Assembly (NCBI GenBank): GCA_020638695.1 | Contig: JACKIB010000001.1 | Span: 713,513 to 777,512, forward strand | Source of the DNA: Planctomycetota bacterium | GTDB lineage: Bacteria; Planctomycetota; UBA1135; UBA2386 | Reading direction: 5' to 3' | DNA: 64,000 bases | Shown here: positions 57,353-64,000 of the stretch, piece after piece | Numbering within the stretch: the first letter of the stretch is position 1 | Layout: every line of letters starts with the position of its first letter | Made by a program: the position numbers and the translations under genes | The notes under the pieces: generated by a model | The model's database searches: none | Told to the model about the DNA's origin: nothing | The model's input: only the letters and a program-made list of their open reading frames with translations

Positions 57353-58786
57353 ATGCGGCAAATCGCTCAACTGTGTTGCGGCATCGCTCGCCTCGCCCTC
57401 CTGGTCGGGACGCCGGTGGCCGCACAGGGGCTGGTCCCGGACCCGCTGGTGGTGGCGATCGAGCCGCTGCTGAAGTCCACGTCCCCCGAGCTACGCGGCG
57501 AGGCGGCCCTGGCGCTCGCCAGCACCGGGTCACCCAGTTTCTACGCTCCGCTGCTGGCGCTCGCCGCCGACCCACACCCCGCGGCGCGCCACCGCGCGAT
57601 CCTCGCACTCGGCCACCTGGGGCACCCGGGCACCGACGTGCTGCTGCAGCGGATCCTCGACAAGGGCCCGAAGGACGCCCCCGACCGCCCCCTCGCGGCG
57701 CTGGCGTTGGGGCTCTTGGCCGAACAGCCGCGAGTCCCCGCGATCGATCAGTTCTTCGAGCGGCTGGACGGGTCCAGCCCGCGGCGCATGCGACCGCTGC
57801 TCGGCTCGCTGCTGGTCGGCATGCTGCGCACCCCTCACCCTTCTCGGGTGACCGTTCTGCGCAACGTATTGGAGAACGCCTCCTACCGCCGGCAACCGAT
57901 CCTGTCGCTGGTCGCCGCCAACCTGGCGCAGGTGCCGAGCAAGGAGAACGCCGCGGCGCTGGTCGCGACCCTACGCCGCGACAACCCGGAGCTGCTCCGC
58001 GCCGCGTTGCGCGCGCTGGCCGACCCGCGCCTGGACATGGCGCCCGAGGAGATCCGACACGTCATTCGACTCGCCCGCACCCACGGCAAGTCGACGGTGC
58101 GCGCTGAGGCACTCCGCCTGCTCGCCCGGCGGCGCATTCCGGAGGCACTCGAGCTGGCGGCCCAAGCGCTGCAGACACAGGACCCGGTGTTGGTCGGTGC
58201 GGCGATCCACACCGCGCTGCGACTCGGCGGCGGCGAGCTGCGCGACCAGGTGGAGGCACGGATCCTCGCGACACCGGACCCGCGACTGCGCGCCGCGATG
58301 ACCGCGGCGAAGACCGGACCACACAGCGACGGCTTCGTGCGGCGCAACCTGGAGACGGCGCGCGACATCGGCACGCCGTTCGAACTGCGGGTGCAGGCCA
58401 CGCGGGTGGTCGCGGAGGCCGGATGGGCCGAGATCGGCCCGGTGGCGAGCACGCTGTTCTTCGGCACGGATCGACCCCACGCCGCACGCATCCTCGCGGG
58501 TGCGCTGGCCGCCGCGAAGGCGCCGATCGACAAGCGGATCCACCCGGCCACGACGGTAGAGGACGCGTTGCGGCTGCCGCTGCGTCTCGACGCGCTGGTC
58601 GCCAGCGGCCACCCCGACGCCCCGTCGCTACTGCTGCGCATTCTCAAGGACCCCCACGCGGGGAACGAGCTCCGCCTGGCTGCGGTGCGCGCCTACCGGC
58701 TCGCCAAGTTGGGCGGTGCGTCGCCGGAAGAACTGGCGAACCTGCCGCCCGCGGTGCTGCGGTTGGTCGCTCCCAAGTCCGAGTAG
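57353..58786 (+). CDS. Secreted HEAT-repeat protein
   Basis: A 477-residue exported protein. The signal peptide ends LVGTPVAAQ. The mature part consists of about ten paired-helix HEAT-like repeats, for example SPELRGEAALALASTGSP, HPAARHRAILALGHLGHP and STVRAEALRLLARRRIPEA, each with the Arg/Ala/Leu helix pattern. No catalytic site; such solenoids bind proteins. I cannot assign a partner. ATG 57353 was chosen because it opens the signal peptide; the frame extends upstream without protein character. The gene is followed by an R2 element in reverse and an R1 element. Confidence 0.85.
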   Translation: MRQIAQLCCGIARLALLVGTPVAAQGLVPDPLVVAIEPLLKSTSPELRGEAALALASTGSPSFYAPLLALAADPHPAARHRAILALGHLGHPGTDVLLQRILDKGPKDAPDRPLAALALGLLAEQPRVPAIDQFFERLDGSSPRRMRPLLGSLLVGMLRTPHPSRVTVLRNVLENASYRRQPILSLVAANLAQVPSKENAAALVATLRRDNPELLRAALRALADPRLDMAPEEIRHVIRLARTHGKSTVRAEALRLLARRRIPEALELAAQALQTQDPVLVGAAIHTALRLGGGELRDQVEARILATPDPRLRAAMTAAKTGPHSDGFVRRNLETARDIGTPFELRVQATRVVAEAGWAEIGPVASTLFFGTDRPHAARILAGALAAAKAPIDKRIHPATTVEDALRLPLRLDALVASGHPDAPSLLLRILKDPHAGNELRLAAVRAYRLAKLGGASPEELANLPPAVLRLVAPKSE

Positions 58787-58881
58787 CTGCGCGCCCGGCG
58801 GAAGCGTCGGGTGCTGCGGAAGAGCCCGTGGCACACCGCCCTGGATCGCCTCACCGCGCGCAATCGACGCTCGGCTCCGCC

Positions 58882-58952
58882 ATGAGCTGCAGAGGCCGCG
58901 AATCGTGCCAGCACGCGCGGATTCTCCGGTGCCTTCCAAGCCTTGGCCGCGA
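58882..58952. repeat. Interspersed repeat R2, inverted diverged copy (e)
   Basis: TGAGCTGCAGAGGCCGCGAATCGTGCC-AGCA is the R2 start as read away from stop codons in copies a-d, here on the plus strand. It is followed by CCGGTGCCTTCCAAG and CTTGGCCGCG. It lies 96 bases beyond the stop of the HEAT-repeat gene rather than on it. Confidence 0.65.
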
Positions 58953-58996
58953 AGGGTCCGACCGGTCGGCCCGCCTGGCGCAAGCGACCCACCCGC

Positions 58997-59140
58997 CGCG
59001 TCGCGAGATCGCCCTTGACTGGATCCCGGTTGTTGCCGGCCAGGAAGGCGGAGGTCGTTCGCACAAGGGATGGTGCGACCCCGTCGAGAGGCGAATTCTG
59101 ACGTTCGACGAGCCCAGCAGCGACGTTGCGCATCGCCGCG
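58997..59140. repeat. Interspersed repeat R1, copy 4, inverted and diverged
   Basis: Aligns with the reverse complement of R1 copy 2: GCGTCGCGAGATCG, GGTTGTTGC-GGC-AGGA, CCCGTCGAG, TTCTGACGTTCGACGA and GCAGCGA-TTGCGC are shared in order. The terminal inverted repeats are not preserved. Read on the minus strand it encodes AAGLVERQNSPLDG, near the AASFVERQNLLLDG of copy 2. Confidence 0.72.
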
Positions 59141-59150
59141 CCGCGAACAC

Positions 59151-59214
59151 GAACGGGTTCGGCCAAGACGGCCGCGACGCGGCGGCCAGCCCACACAGCA
59201 CCGTGAACCCGTTC
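59151..59214 (-). terminator. Possible terminator beyond the arginase gene
   Basis: GAACGGGTTC (59151-59160) can pair perfectly with GAACCCGTTC (59205-59214) across a loop of 44 bases that has its own GGCC pairings. It lies 30 bases past the minus-strand arginase stop. No U-tract. Confidence 0.35.
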
Positions 59215-59243
59215 CGCCGCGGAATCGACCCGCCCCGTCCCCT

Positions 59244-60167
59244 TCAGAGGATGCTCTTGCCGAACGCGGAGCTGATCAGCTCCACCGCCACGACCCCGGA
59301 CTCGTTGCGCACATCGAGGATCGGGTTGAGCTCGGTGATCTCGATGCTCGTCATCTTGCCGGTGTCGGCCAGCATCTCCATCAGAAGGTTCGACTCGCGC
59401 CAATTGATCCCACCGCGCACCGGCGTGCCCACGCCCGGCGCGTACGACGGGTCCATCCCGTCGAGATCGAACGACATGTGGATCCCGGCGGTGCCGTCGG
59501 TCGCGTAGCCGATCGACTGTTCCATCACCCACTTGATCCCGCGCTCGTCGATGTCGCGCATCGTGAATGCGTGGAGGCCGGTGCGCTGCACCAGCACCTT
59601 CTCCTTGTCGTCGAGGTTGCGGATGCCGATCAAGCAGACGTTGCGCGGGTCCACCTTGGGTTGGAACCCCGCCATCGACACCAATCGATCCGCCCCCATC
59701 CCCAGCAGGGTGGCGAGCGGCATCCCGTGGATGTTGCCCGACAACGTGGTGTCCGGGGTGTTCATGTCGGCGTGGGCGTCGACCCAGATCACCCCGACCC
59801 GCTCGCCACGCTGCCGGTGGAACTCGGCGACGCCGGTGACCGAGCCGATCGCGATGCTGTGGTCGCCGCCGAGCACCAGCGGGATCTCGCCGGCCTCCAG
59901 CGCGCGGCGCACCCGCAGCCGCAGTCGATCGCAGACGTGGTAGATCGCGTTGAGGAAGCGCGCCTTCGGGTCACCCGCATCGTGCGCTTCGGGCGCGGGC
60001 ACCGCGACGTCGCCGGCGTCGAGCACCGTGTAGCCGAGCTCGCGCAACGCCGTCGCCACGCCGGCCAACCGGATCGCGGACGGCCCCATGTCGACGCCAC
60101 GACGGCCGGCGCCGAGGTCCATCGGCACGCCGATGATGCGGATCGGGCGGGATGCGTTGGTGCGCAC
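59244..60167 (-). CDS. rocF: Arginase
   Basis: A 307-residue manganese enzyme converting arginine to ornithine and urea. Metal motifs: GGDHS (100-104), DAHAD (130-134) and SFDLDGMDP (232-240) with both Asp ligands. GVGTPVRGG, characteristic of arginases, and the C-terminal ELNPILD are present. The N-terminal IIGVPMDLGAGRRGVDMGP also matches arginase rather than agmatinase. GTG 60165-60167 is the start: GAGG stands six bases before it and no ATG gives a suitable length. It is the last gene of a four-gene minus-strand run, 8 bases after the phosphomannomutase gene. Arginase versus formiminoglutamase substrate is inferred from motifs. Confidence 0.93.
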   Translation of the reverse strand: MRTNASRPIRIIGVPMDLGAGRRGVDMGPSAIRLAGVATALRELGYTVLDAGDVAVPAPEAHDAGDPKARFLNAIYHVCDRLRLRVRRALEAGEIPLVLGGDHSIAIGSVTGVAEFHRQRGERVGVIWVDAHADMNTPDTTLSGNIHGMPLATLLGMGADRLVSMAGFQPKVDPRNVCLIGIRNLDDKEKVLVQRTGLHAFTMRDIDERGIKWVMEQSIGYATDGTAGIHMSFDLDGMDPSYAPGVGTPVRGGINWRESNLLMEMLADTGKMTSIEITELNPILDVRNESGVVAVELISSAFGKSIL

Positions 60168-60175
60168 GGTAGACC

Positions 60176-61507
60176 TCAGACCGGCGTGCCGAGGATCGCG
60201 TACAGCTCGGCGCGCTTCTGCTCGAGCAACGCCTGCGTGTCGGCCTCCAGACACATCCGCAAGTACGGCTCGGTATTGCTCGGCCGCACGTTCACCCACC
60301 AGTCCGGGTAGGTCACGGTCACCCCGTCGAGGTGGTCGATCTCGCCGCTGGCGAACGCCGCCTCCACAGCGCGCAGCTTCTGGTCCTTGTCGGCGACGCG
60401 GAAGTTGACCTCACCGGTGCCGTGGTAGACGCGCAGCGCATCGGCCGCCGCCTTCAGCGTCACACCCTCCTCGCTCAACTGGTTGAGCATCAGGATGCAG
60501 GCCAGCACCCCGCAGTCGGTGTAGTAGTTCTCCGCGAAGTAGAAGTGGCCCGACAGCTCGCCGCCGCCGATGCAGTCCGTGCGGCGCATGGTCTCTTTCA
60601 TGAACGAGTGCCCGACCCGCTCGCGCACCGGTCGGCCGCCGAGTCGCTCGATCTCCCGCGGCAAGACCTTCGAGGAGCGCAGGTCGTAGATGATGCCCTT
60701 GCCCGGGTGCCGCGCCAGCATGCCGCGCGCCAGGATCGCGGTGGCGAGGTCGGCGTGCACCGTGCGCCCCTCCTGGTCGACGAACGCACAGCGATCCGCG
60801 TCGCCGTCGAACGCGACCCCGAGCGGCGCACCGTGCTTCCGCACCGCGGCGCGCAGGTCGTCGAGGTTCGGCTCGTGCAGCGGGTTTGCCTCGTGGTTGG
60901 GGAAGGTCCCGTCGAGCTCCTCGAACAGCGGCACCACCTTCAGCCCGGGGATCTTGGCGAAGATCGCCGGAGCCTCGTGCGCCCCCATGCCGTTGGCGTA
61001 GTCGACCACGATGGTCATCGGCGCGATGCCGCGGGCGAACCCGGCGATGTGGTCGACGAAGTCCCGCTTCACGTCGACTTGATCGCGCTTGCCGCGCCGC
61101 TCGGCGGGCGGTAGGTCATCGGCTTCCACCAGCGCGCGGATGTCCTGGATGCCGTAGTCGGAGCTGAGTGGCCGAGCCTCTTCGCGGCACATCTTGAAGC
61201 CGATGTACTGCTTCGGGTTGTGCGACGCGGTCACCACCGCGCCGCCGTCGCAGGGCAGCTTGCCCATCGCGTAGTAACCCATCGGTGTCGAGCACATGCC
61301 GATGTCGAGCACGTCGCACCCCTGGTCCATGATGCCCTCGCAGAACGCGTCTTGGATCGCCGGCGCCATGGTGCGCATGTCGCGCCCGACCACCAGGGTC
61401 TTGGCGGACAGGAAGCGGGCGAATGCCGCGCCGATGCGGCGCGCCATCGCCTCGTCGATCTGGTCGGGATGGGTGCCGCGGATGTCGTAGGCCTTGAAGA
61501 TGCTCAC
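60176..61507 (-). CDS. Phosphomannomutase/phosphoglucomutase
   Basis: A 443-residue cytoplasmic enzyme interconverting 6- and 1-phosphates of mannose or glucose, feeding GDP-mannose and other nucleotide sugars for envelope polymers. Four domain signatures: the phosphoserine loop TASHNP (93-98, Ser 95), the metal loop DGDADR (234-239), the sugar-binding loop GGELSGH (315-321), and the phosphate loop RPSNTEP near 410. The family start SIFKAYDIRG is intact. It lies 37 bases after the threonine aldolase gene and 8 before arginase. Resembles ManB/AlgC; which sugar is used cannot be decided from sequence. Confidence 0.94.
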   Translation of the reverse strand: MSIFKAYDIRGTHPDQIDEAMARRIGAAFARFLSAKTLVVGRDMRTMAPAIQDAFCEGIMDQGCDVLDIGMCSTPMGYYAMGKLPCDGGAVVTASHNPKQYIGFKMCREEARPLSSDYGIQDIRALVEADDLPPAERRGKRDQVDVKRDFVDHIAGFARGIAPMTIVVDYANGMGAHEAPAIFAKIPGLKVVPLFEELDGTFPNHEANPLHEPNLDDLRAAVRKHGAPLGVAFDGDADRCAFVDQEGRTVHADLATAILARGMLARHPGKGIIYDLRSSKVLPREIERLGGRPVRERVGHSFMKETMRRTDCIGGGELSGHFYFAENYYTDCGVLACILMLNQLSEEGVTLKAAADALRVYHGTGEVNFRVADKDQKLRAVEAAFASGEIDHLDGVTVTYPDWWVNVRPSNTEPYLRMCLEADTQALLEQKRAELYAILGTPV

Positions 61508-61544
61508 GGTCGGTAGCTCGGATTCGGGCTCGGGTTCGGGCGCA

Positions 61545-62576
61545 TCACCCCCGCTGCGCCCAGGCGGTTGCCTGCTCGATGCAGCGGTCGACGTGCGCGT
61601 CGGTGAGGTCGCGGTGGAACACGAAACGGAGCCGCCGCGGTCCGAATACCATGGCGCGGATTCCGTGCGATTCCAGGTGCTCGAGCAGATCCTTGGCGCT
61701 GGCGCGGGTGACGTCGAGCATCAGGATGTTGCTCTCCACCGCGTCGAGGTCGACCGCGAACGCCGGCAGCGGCGCGAGCGCCTCGGCGACCGCCTTGGCG
61801 CGCCGGTGGTCGACGGCCAGCCGGGCGGGACCGTCGCGCAGCGCCAGGCGCGCCGCCGCCGCCAGGATTCCGACCTGGCGCATCCCACCGCCGAGCGCCT
61901 TGCGCACCCTCCGTGCCTGATGGACGAACTCTGCGCTGCCGGCGATCACCGAGCCTACCGGCGCGCCGAGCCCCTTGCTGAAGCACAGCGACACCGAATC
62001 GACCCCGGCGACCAGTTCGCCCGCCGCGACCCCGCTGGCCACCGCGGCGTTCGCCAGCCGCGCTCCGTCGACGTGCACCTGCAGTCCCAGGCGGTGCGCC
62101 TCCGCGATCAGCGCCGCCGCGGCTACCGGCCCGAGCACCCGCCCACCCGCGCTGTTGTGCGTGTTCTCCAGCGCCAACACGCGCGTGCGCGGCAGGTGCG
62201 GGTCGTCCGCCCGCACCATCCCGGCGAGCTGTTCAGGCCGCGGGAACCCGGCGTCGCTGGCGAACGGCCACAGCTGCGCGCCGGTCCAGCGCGCCGCACC
62301 GCCGCCCTCGTAGAGGAACACGTGGCTGCGCGCGTCGCACAGGATCTCGTCGCCGGGTCGGCAGTGGACCGCCAGCGCGATCTGGTTGGCCATGGTGCCG
62401 GACGGCACGAACAGCGCGCGCGGTTGGCCGAGGAACGCCGCCGCCTCGCGTTCCAATTCCGCCACCGTCGGGTCCTCACCGAACACGTCGTCGCCGACGT
62501 CAGCGGTCGCCATCGCGTCGCGCATCGCCTGGTCGGGCCGGGTCAGGGTGTCGCTGCGGAAATCGGCGGTGTCCAT
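61545..62576 (-). CDS. ltaE: Low-specificity L-threonine aldolase
   Basis: A 343-residue PLP enzyme splitting threonine or allo-threonine to glycine and acetaldehyde. The N-terminus DFRSDTLTRPDQAMRDAMATADVGDDVFGEDPTV, in pieces, is the family hallmark (FRSDT, VGDDVFGEDP). The PLP site is SKGLGAPVGS with Lys 201; DGARLANA (170-177) places the cofactor Asp; SGTMANQ binds the phosphate. Length is normal. ATG 62574-62576 was chosen by family start. It begins 19 bases after the stop of the UbiA-family gene, so they are probably co-transcribed. Confidence 0.94.
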   Translation of the reverse strand: MDTADFRSDTLTRPDQAMRDAMATADVGDDVFGEDPTVAELEREAAAFLGQPRALFVPSGTMANQIALAVHCRPGDEILCDARSHVFLYEGGGAARWTGAQLWPFASDAGFPRPEQLAGMVRADDPHLPRTRVLALENTHNSAGGRVLGPVAAAALIAEAHRLGLQVHVDGARLANAAVASGVAAGELVAGVDSVSLCFSKGLGAPVGSVIAGSAEFVHQARRVRKALGGGMRQVGILAAAARLALRDGPARLAVDHRRAKAVAEALAPLPAFAVDLDAVESNILMLDVTRASAKDLLEHLESHGIRAMVFGPRRLRFVFHRDLTDAHVDRCIEQATAWAQRG

Positions 62577-62595
62577 GGGGTGCACGGCGAAGCGA

Positions 62596-63498
62596 TCACA
62601 GGAGCGGTCGAAGGGTGATGGCCAACCACACCACCAAGGCGTAGGCCAGCCCACTGAGCACCAGCGGACGGTCGCGGAACAACACCCGCGCCGGGTCGCC
62701 GACCTCGCGCCCCTGCGAGACGAGGTACTGGTAGCGGTAGACACCGTACACCACGATCGGCACGGTGACGATCAGGTTGCGGCTCTGGTGCTTCTGGATC
62801 GTCTCCGCGGCGACCGTGTAGAGCGCGTAGCTGAGGATGCTGATCGCCGCCAGCGACGGGATCACCTGGTCGAGGAACTGCTGGGTGTAGCGCTTCATCG
62901 TCTTGCGCGTCGCCCCGCTGCCGTCGGACACGTTGATCACCTCGTCACGCCGCTTGCTGAACGCGACGAACAGCGAGAAGAAGAACGTGCACAACAGCAG
63001 CCACGAGCTGCTCTTGACGTCGACCAGCGCGACGCTGCCGGCGTGCACCCGGAACAGGAAGCCGAGCGCGATGCACAGGCAGTCGACGATCAGCATCGTC
63101 TTGAGCAGGAACGAGTAGCCGAGCTGCAGCACCAGGTAGGCGATCGGCAGCGCGACGAACGGCAACCCCGGCCGAGCGAAATCCGACATCGCGAAGCCCC
63201 AGCCCACCGCCCCACCGGCGGCCAGCAGCGAGGCCAGCAACGCCACCGGGACCGGCAGCGCACCGGACGCCACCGGTCGGTTGCGCTTGCGCGGATGCGC
63301 GCGATCCGCCTCCCGATCGATCACGTCGTTCAGCAGGTACACGGAACTCGACAGCAGGCAGAAGACCGCGAACGCCATCAGCGCGCTGCGCACCGAAGAC
63401 CACTCGCCCAACCGGTGGTCGAACACCAGCGCGACGAACACCAGCAGGTTCTTCACCCACTGGTGCGGCCGCAGAGCTTGGAGCAGCGCCTTGGACAT
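62596..63498 (-). CDS. UbiA-family prenyl-phosphate phosphoribosyltransferase-like protein
   Basis: A 300-residue inner-membrane protein with about nine helices. RPHQWVKNLLVF at residues 10-21 and the first Asp-rich motif NDVIDREADRAHPRKRNRP (near 57-75) are characteristic of the decaprenyl-phosphate phosphoribosyltransferase branch of UbiA enzymes, known from mycobacterial arabinan precursor synthesis. The second motif region reads SKRRDEV. Quinone-pathway UbiA members lack the RPHQWVKN start. The reaction here, phosphoribosyl transfer to a polyprenyl phosphate, is inferred. It heads the run with threonine aldolase, phosphomannomutase and arginase, of which the mutase also fits envelope sugar metabolism. 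Confidence 0.88.
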   Translation of the reverse strand: MSKALLQALRPHQWVKNLLVFVALVFDHRLGEWSSVRSALMAFAVFCLLSSSVYLLNDVIDREADRAHPRKRNRPVASGALPVPVALLASLLAAGGAVGWGFAMSDFARPGLPFVALPIAYLVLQLGYSFLLKTMLIVDCLCIALGFLFRVHAGSVALVDVKSSSWLLLCTFFFSLFVAFSKRRDEVINVSDGSGATRKTMKRYTQQFLDQVIPSLAAISILSYALYTVAAETIQKHQSRNLIVTVPIVVYGVYRYQYLVSQGREVGDPARVLFRDRPLVLSGLAYALVVWLAITLRPLL

Positions 63499-64000
63499 CG
63501 GCGGCGATTATGCGGGCGACCCGCGACGGGTCACGAGGTTCTGGCGGCGGATTCCCGGGCGGTTCGGGGTTGCCGAACCGCGCGCGGCACCGCTCTACTG
63601 GGTGGCGCCCAACGCGGGTGGCGGTCCGCGCGCGCGAGCGCCCGACGCCACCGCCCGGCCCCGACCCTTCATGAGCCGACCACCCCGGAGCATCGTGCCG
63701 AAACCGGATCGGCGAACGCGTCGGCCGACAGACCAGCCGGATCCGAGCCGTGTTGCCGCAGTTGAGGTGCCGGACCGGTTCTGCCGGCGCGCGGGGCGGA
63801 TCCCTCCGAGCCGCGCGCCTCGCCGCGCGGCGGTGCAGGCGGTGAGGAGGGTGGCGAAGCGGGCGGGGTTGCTGGCAGCGGTGCGCGTGGTGACGCGGGC
63901 GGCGGCGTGCGGCAAGCGCGATGATCGCGTTCTGGACCACTCCGGTCGACCCGCGCGGGCACCATGACGTCGCTCCCGGCGCCGATGACCCAGGCCGCCT
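63499..64000. other. Right-edge region without supportable gene
   Basis: About 500 bases up to the window edge. Open frames on both strands give Pro/Arg/Ala-rich products lacking recognisable features. An ATG at 63964 opens a 12-codon frame cut off by the edge; it might be the start of a plus-strand gene, but cannot be judged. The UbiA-operon promoter should lie near 63499-63560. Confidence 0.35.

Noticed and set aside
63964..64000. Possible start of a plus-strand gene at the right edge
   Set aside because: Only 12 codons are visible, with no ribosome-binding site or signal; cannot be supported.
1..64000. Search by eye for tRNA, rRNA, riboswitch and CRISPR features
   Set aside because: GGTTCGA-like strings found (for example near 29300 and 56580) lack acceptor and anticodon stems; no spaced direct repeats of CRISPR type; no rRNA-like conserved blocks.

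Overview
This window is very GC-rich (about 70 %) bacterial chromosome. I read it as a member of the Planctomycetota, probably a deep lineage with many secreted, cysteine-containing repeat proteins. Four things suggest this: many proteins with signal peptides ending in V/A-A-Q, a giant Ser/Thr kinase with a membrane-tethered repeat domain, few clear Shine-Dalgarno sites, and hardly any housekeeping synteny. This is inference from gene style; no rRNA or other decisive marker is present. No tRNA, rRNA, CRISPR array or intact insertion sequence was seen.

Layout. 0-9 kb: a truncated peptidase-like secreted protein, acylphosphatase, a membrane protein, a lipoprotein fusing a beta-lactamase/DD-peptidase domain to a VanX-type D-Ala-D-Ala dipeptidase, an MFS transporter, a translationally coupled three-gene lipoprotein operon, and a two-domain VOC protein. 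9-13 kb: a secreted propeller-like protein and a recent tandem duplication of a Uma2-family gene, bordered by an interspersed repeat (R2). 12.5-19 kb: a Pls/PosA-type adenylation-carrier-acyltransferase membrane protein, 6 bp downstream of a receptor-like Ser/Thr kinase. 19.5-31 kb: a GT39-like membrane glycosyltransferase, secreted repeat proteins (FG-GAP, delta-60-like), a gluzincin-like protease, a DEAD-box helicase with a DbpA-type tail, and repeats R3 and R1. 31-38.7 kb: PrsW-like protease, a decayed secreted-protein gene, a phosphate-selective-type porin and two more secreted proteins. 38.9-47 kb: a 2-hydroxyacid dehydrogenase/dicarboxylate symporter pair, an ECF sigma/anti-sigma/secreted-protein operon, and rpoN (sigma-54).

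47-56 kb is the most unusual part: a 1742-residue protein joining a DEDD exonuclease-like domain, a RecQ helicase and a UvrD-type helicase, followed by a scrap of IS256-family transposase. Next comes a chimeric gene in which a secreted beta-helix protein runs in frame into the C-terminal half of a cytoplasmic DUF234-type ATPase. 56-64 kb: larC, a secreted HEAT-repeat protein, and a four-gene minus-strand run (UbiA-family phosphoribosyl/prenyl transferase, threonine aldolase, phosphomannomutase, arginase).

Two patterns cut across genes. (1) Six secreted proteins end in a similar roughly 120-140-residue C-terminal module finishing in a short hydrophobic strand; this may be a surface-sorting or anchoring domain, and the chimera has lost it. 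(2) Three families of short interspersed repeats occupy intergenic DNA. R2 copies begin exactly at the stop codon of four different genes, and R1 has terminal inverted repeats like a non-autonomous element.
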